A DNA stretch of 64,000 nt from Iodobacter ciconiae (GTDB taxonomy: Bacteria; Pseudomonadota; Gammaproteobacteria; Burkholderiales; Chitinibacteraceae): positions 682,001-746,000 of the forward strand of contig NZ_CP034433.1 in assembly GCF_003952345.1 (NCBI RefSeq). The letters are read 5' to 3'. Positions 62,284 through 64,000 of this stretch are shown here, one piece after another; the first letter of the stretch is position 1, and each line of letters opens with the position of its first letter. Made by a program: the position numbers and the translations under genes. The notes under the pieces were generated by a model. The model was not told the DNA's origin, searched no databases, and was given only the letters and a program-made list of their open reading frames with translations.

Positions 62284-64000
62284 ATGAAAATTCTGGTTGT
62301 TGATGATACTGAATCTGTGCTTTTACTCATCTCTCGTTTTGTAGAGGCATTGGGTCATAAGGCTATTCAGGCTCGCAACGGGCTGGAGGCTCTGGAAATT
62401 TGGCGGCTCGAAAGACCAGATTTGGTTTTGATGGATATGATTATGCCCGTCATGACCGGTTTGGAAGCCGCGGTGGCAATCAAGCATGAGGCTCATGAAA
62501 CATGGGTGCCGATTGTTTTTGTTACTGGTGTGGGTGAAGAAAATAAGTTGGCCGAGGCGATTGAGCAGGGAGCGGATGATTACATCAACAAGCCTGTTAA
62601 TTTTCGTGTACTGGAAGCTAAATTAAAGGCTTTTAGCCGTACTCTGGAGTTGAACCGAAAAGTTAGAGAACAATCCCTTAAGCTGGCTGATTACTATGAT
62701 CGTGCAGAAGAAGAAAAACGTGTAGTCAGCCATCTGATGGAGCAGATGGTTAATGCGGAGTTACTTTATGATCCCCAGTTTGAGTACTATTTGTCTCCTG
62801 CTGAAAGCCTCTCCGGTGATTTGATTGCAGCCGCCAGAACACCCGGGCAGGCTTTATATTTGATGCTGGCTGATGGTATTGGTCACGGGCTGACCGCTGC
62901 GCTTAATGTTTTGCCATTGACTCAGCCTTTTTACACGATGACTGAAAAAGGCTACACCATCTCGGATATTTTGATTGAGATGAATAATAAGGTCAGGCAA
63001 GTTTTACCGGTGGGGCGCTTTGTTGCCCTGGTGCTTATTTCGATTGATGAGTCAGCGGGCTGCATTGAAGTATGGAATGGAGGCATGCCTTCTGTACATG
63101 TTATGTCTCCTCATGGAGAGGTGAAACATATTTGGAAGTCTTCACACTTGCCACTGGGTATTGTGCCAACAAATGCCATGGATGTGACGACAGACCGTTA
63201 TTATTTTAATGAGCCAGCAAGTCTTGTTGCTTACTCAGATGGACTGATTGAAGCCAGACATTCGGTAAAAGGGGATTATGGCCTGGGGCGCCTACTTAGG
63301 GTGCTGGCGGAAGTGCCCGCTGAGCAGCGCCTGCATCATGCAAAAAGTGATTTGGGGCTCTTTTTAGATGGAGAGGCTCATCACGATGATATTTCCCTTG
63401 TGCTGGCTTACTTTGGTGACAGGCCGATAGCGTTGTCTAAGGAGCGGGTGGCTCCGGTAGTGGAAGAGGTTAATGTCTCCACTTTTGCAGCTCTTGGGGG
63501 AAGTGCGTGGCGGTATAGTGTTGCTCTTGGTGTGGATGAAATCAGGCATATTAATACTGTTCCTTTCATGATGAATTTTATTGGAGGGGTACGCTCACTT
63601 GTGTATAGCCAGTCAGATGTTTTTTTGATTTTGACCGAGTTGTTTGTAAATGCACTTGATCATGGTGTATTAGGTTTGAACTCGGCAATGAAACGTGGTG
63701 CGGATGGCATGGAGCAGTATTTGTGCGAACGTGCAAACCGTTTAGAGATGTTAACTGAAGGCCGAATTGAAATTGATTTAACCGGCTTACATCATGAAGG
63801 TAAAGATGTTTTAAGAATTAGAGTAAAAGATAGCGGGCCTGGCTTTGATTGGTCCCAGCTTTATATTGGTGATTCCGGGCTGGATCATCAGCAGGCTTTT
63901 GGCCGTGGAATTGCATTAGTAAGATCACTCTGCGCCTCTGCGCAATATCATGGCACAGGTAATGAAGTCGTTGCTTATTATATTCCCCGTACTAAAGCCG
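62284..64000 (+). CDS. Response regulator with PP2C phosphatase and anti-sigma-type ATPase domains, cut by the window edge
   Basis: At least 572 residues, open at 64000. Receiver domain (MKILVVDDTESVLLLISRF, DLVLMDMIMPVMTG) at 1-120, a coiled linker, SpoIIE-type PP2C domain (about 155-375: ESLSGDLIAAART, LADGIGHGLTAAL, VAYSDGLIEARH, HHDDISLVLAYF) and a HATPase/RsbW-like part (LTELFVNALDHGVLGLN near 460, DSGPGFDW). This HsbR-like layout dephosphorylates the STAS protein encoded just upstream and may bind a sigma or partner through the ATPase part. Input is a receiver phosphorylated by an unseen kinase, perhaps the FlrB-like one. Confidence 0.88.
   Translation, partial: MKILVVDDTESVLLLISRFVEALGHKAIQARNGLEALEIWRLERPDLVLMDMIMPVMTGLEAAVAIKHEAHETWVPIVFVTGVGEENKLAEAIEQGADDYINKPVNFRVLEAKLKAFSRTLELNRKVREQSLKLADYYDRAEEEKRVVSHLMEQMVNAELLYDPQFEYYLSPAESLSGDLIAAARTPGQALYLMLADGIGHGLTAALNVLPLTQPFYTMTEKGYTISDILIEMNNKVRQVLPVGRFVALVLISIDESAGCIEVWNGGMPSVHVMSPHGEVKHIWKSSHLPLGIVPTNAMDVTTDRYYFNEPASLVAYSDGLIEARHSVKGDYGLGRLLRVLAEVPAEQRLHHAKSDLGLFLDGEAHHDDISLVLAYFGDRPIALSKERVAPVVEEVNVSTFAALGGSAWRYSVALGVDEIRHINTVPFMMNFIGGVRSLVYSQSDVFLILTELFVNALDHGVLGLNSAMKRGADGMEQYLCERANRLEMLTEGRIEIDLTGLHHEGKDVLRIRVKDSGPGFDWSQLYIGDSGLDHQQAFGRGIALVRSLCASAQYHGTGNEVVAYYIPRTKA

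Overview
The window looks like chromosome of a Neisseriales betaproteobacterium of the Chromobacteriaceae type, possibly Iodobacter-like. The evidence is the housekeeping order exbB-exbD-lpxK-Trm112-kdsB-adk, the cheV-cheV-cheY-cheZ-cheA chemotaxis block, an FlrB/FleS-type kinase and moderate GC content. The genus is inferred from gene style; no marker gene in the window proves it.

Layout. (1) 1-9.2 kb is a mobile-element graveyard: a partial unknown gene, an IS110/IS1111-type element, a three-gene PAAR / SleB-like hydrolase / periplasmic immunity cassette with 4-nt overlaps, a 3' fragment of tRNA-Pro(GGG) beside an integrase C-terminal remnant (old island boundary), a lipoprotein gene, and a nest in which an IS256 remnant was hit by an IS481-like element, which was then hit by an IS3 element. 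(2) 9.2-12.5 kb: an orphan P-loop ATPase and an ascorbate-type PTS operon (EIIA, EIIB, EIIC). (3) 13-27.5 kb: a type VI secretion (T6SS) effector island. vgrG is broken twice (IS5 in codon 4, nonsense codon 182). It is followed by a DUF4123 adaptor, two DUF3304 genes (one frameshifted), a Tle1/DUF2235 lipase-like protein lacking its nucleophilic serine, and an array of duplicated units, each a tail of a VasX-like toxin plus a DUF6708 membrane protein, interrupted by a rhomboid/beta-propeller fusion gene and by IS3 and IS5 copies. (4) 27.9-31.5 kb: a small membrane protein, a periplasmic solute-binding protein, a DUF454-TonB fusion and a decayed heme oxygenase. (5) 31.5-39 kb: acetoacetate/short-chain fatty acid genes atoD-atoA-atoE-atoB with atoS-atoC; a sigma-54 promoter and AtoC-like inverted repeats lie in front, and atoA has a frameshift. 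(6) 39-52.5 kb: conserved chromosome (recG, metalloprotease, PilJ-N protein, cytochrome c, cysG, YgjP, Nudix, xseA, exbBD, lpxK, kdsB, adk). (7) 52.5-54 kb: IS481 inside an IS3 remnant inside the adk terminator. (8) 54-64 kb: EAL-HDOD protein and chemotaxis genes on the minus strand; FlrB-like kinase, STAS protein and a REC-PP2C-ATPase protein (cut by the window edge) on the plus strand.

The T6SS parts here are cargo only: a spike (VgrG), a tip (PAAR), an adaptor, effectors and immunity genes. No sheath, baseplate or membrane-complex genes are present, so delivery would rely on a T6SS encoded elsewhere. Several cargo genes are remnants, and duplicated immunity-type genes outlive their toxins. 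Four genes (vgrG, first DUF3304, atoA, second cheV) are each broken by a single-base change; two of these changes lie in G runs, so sequencing error has to be excluded before calling them real pseudogenes.
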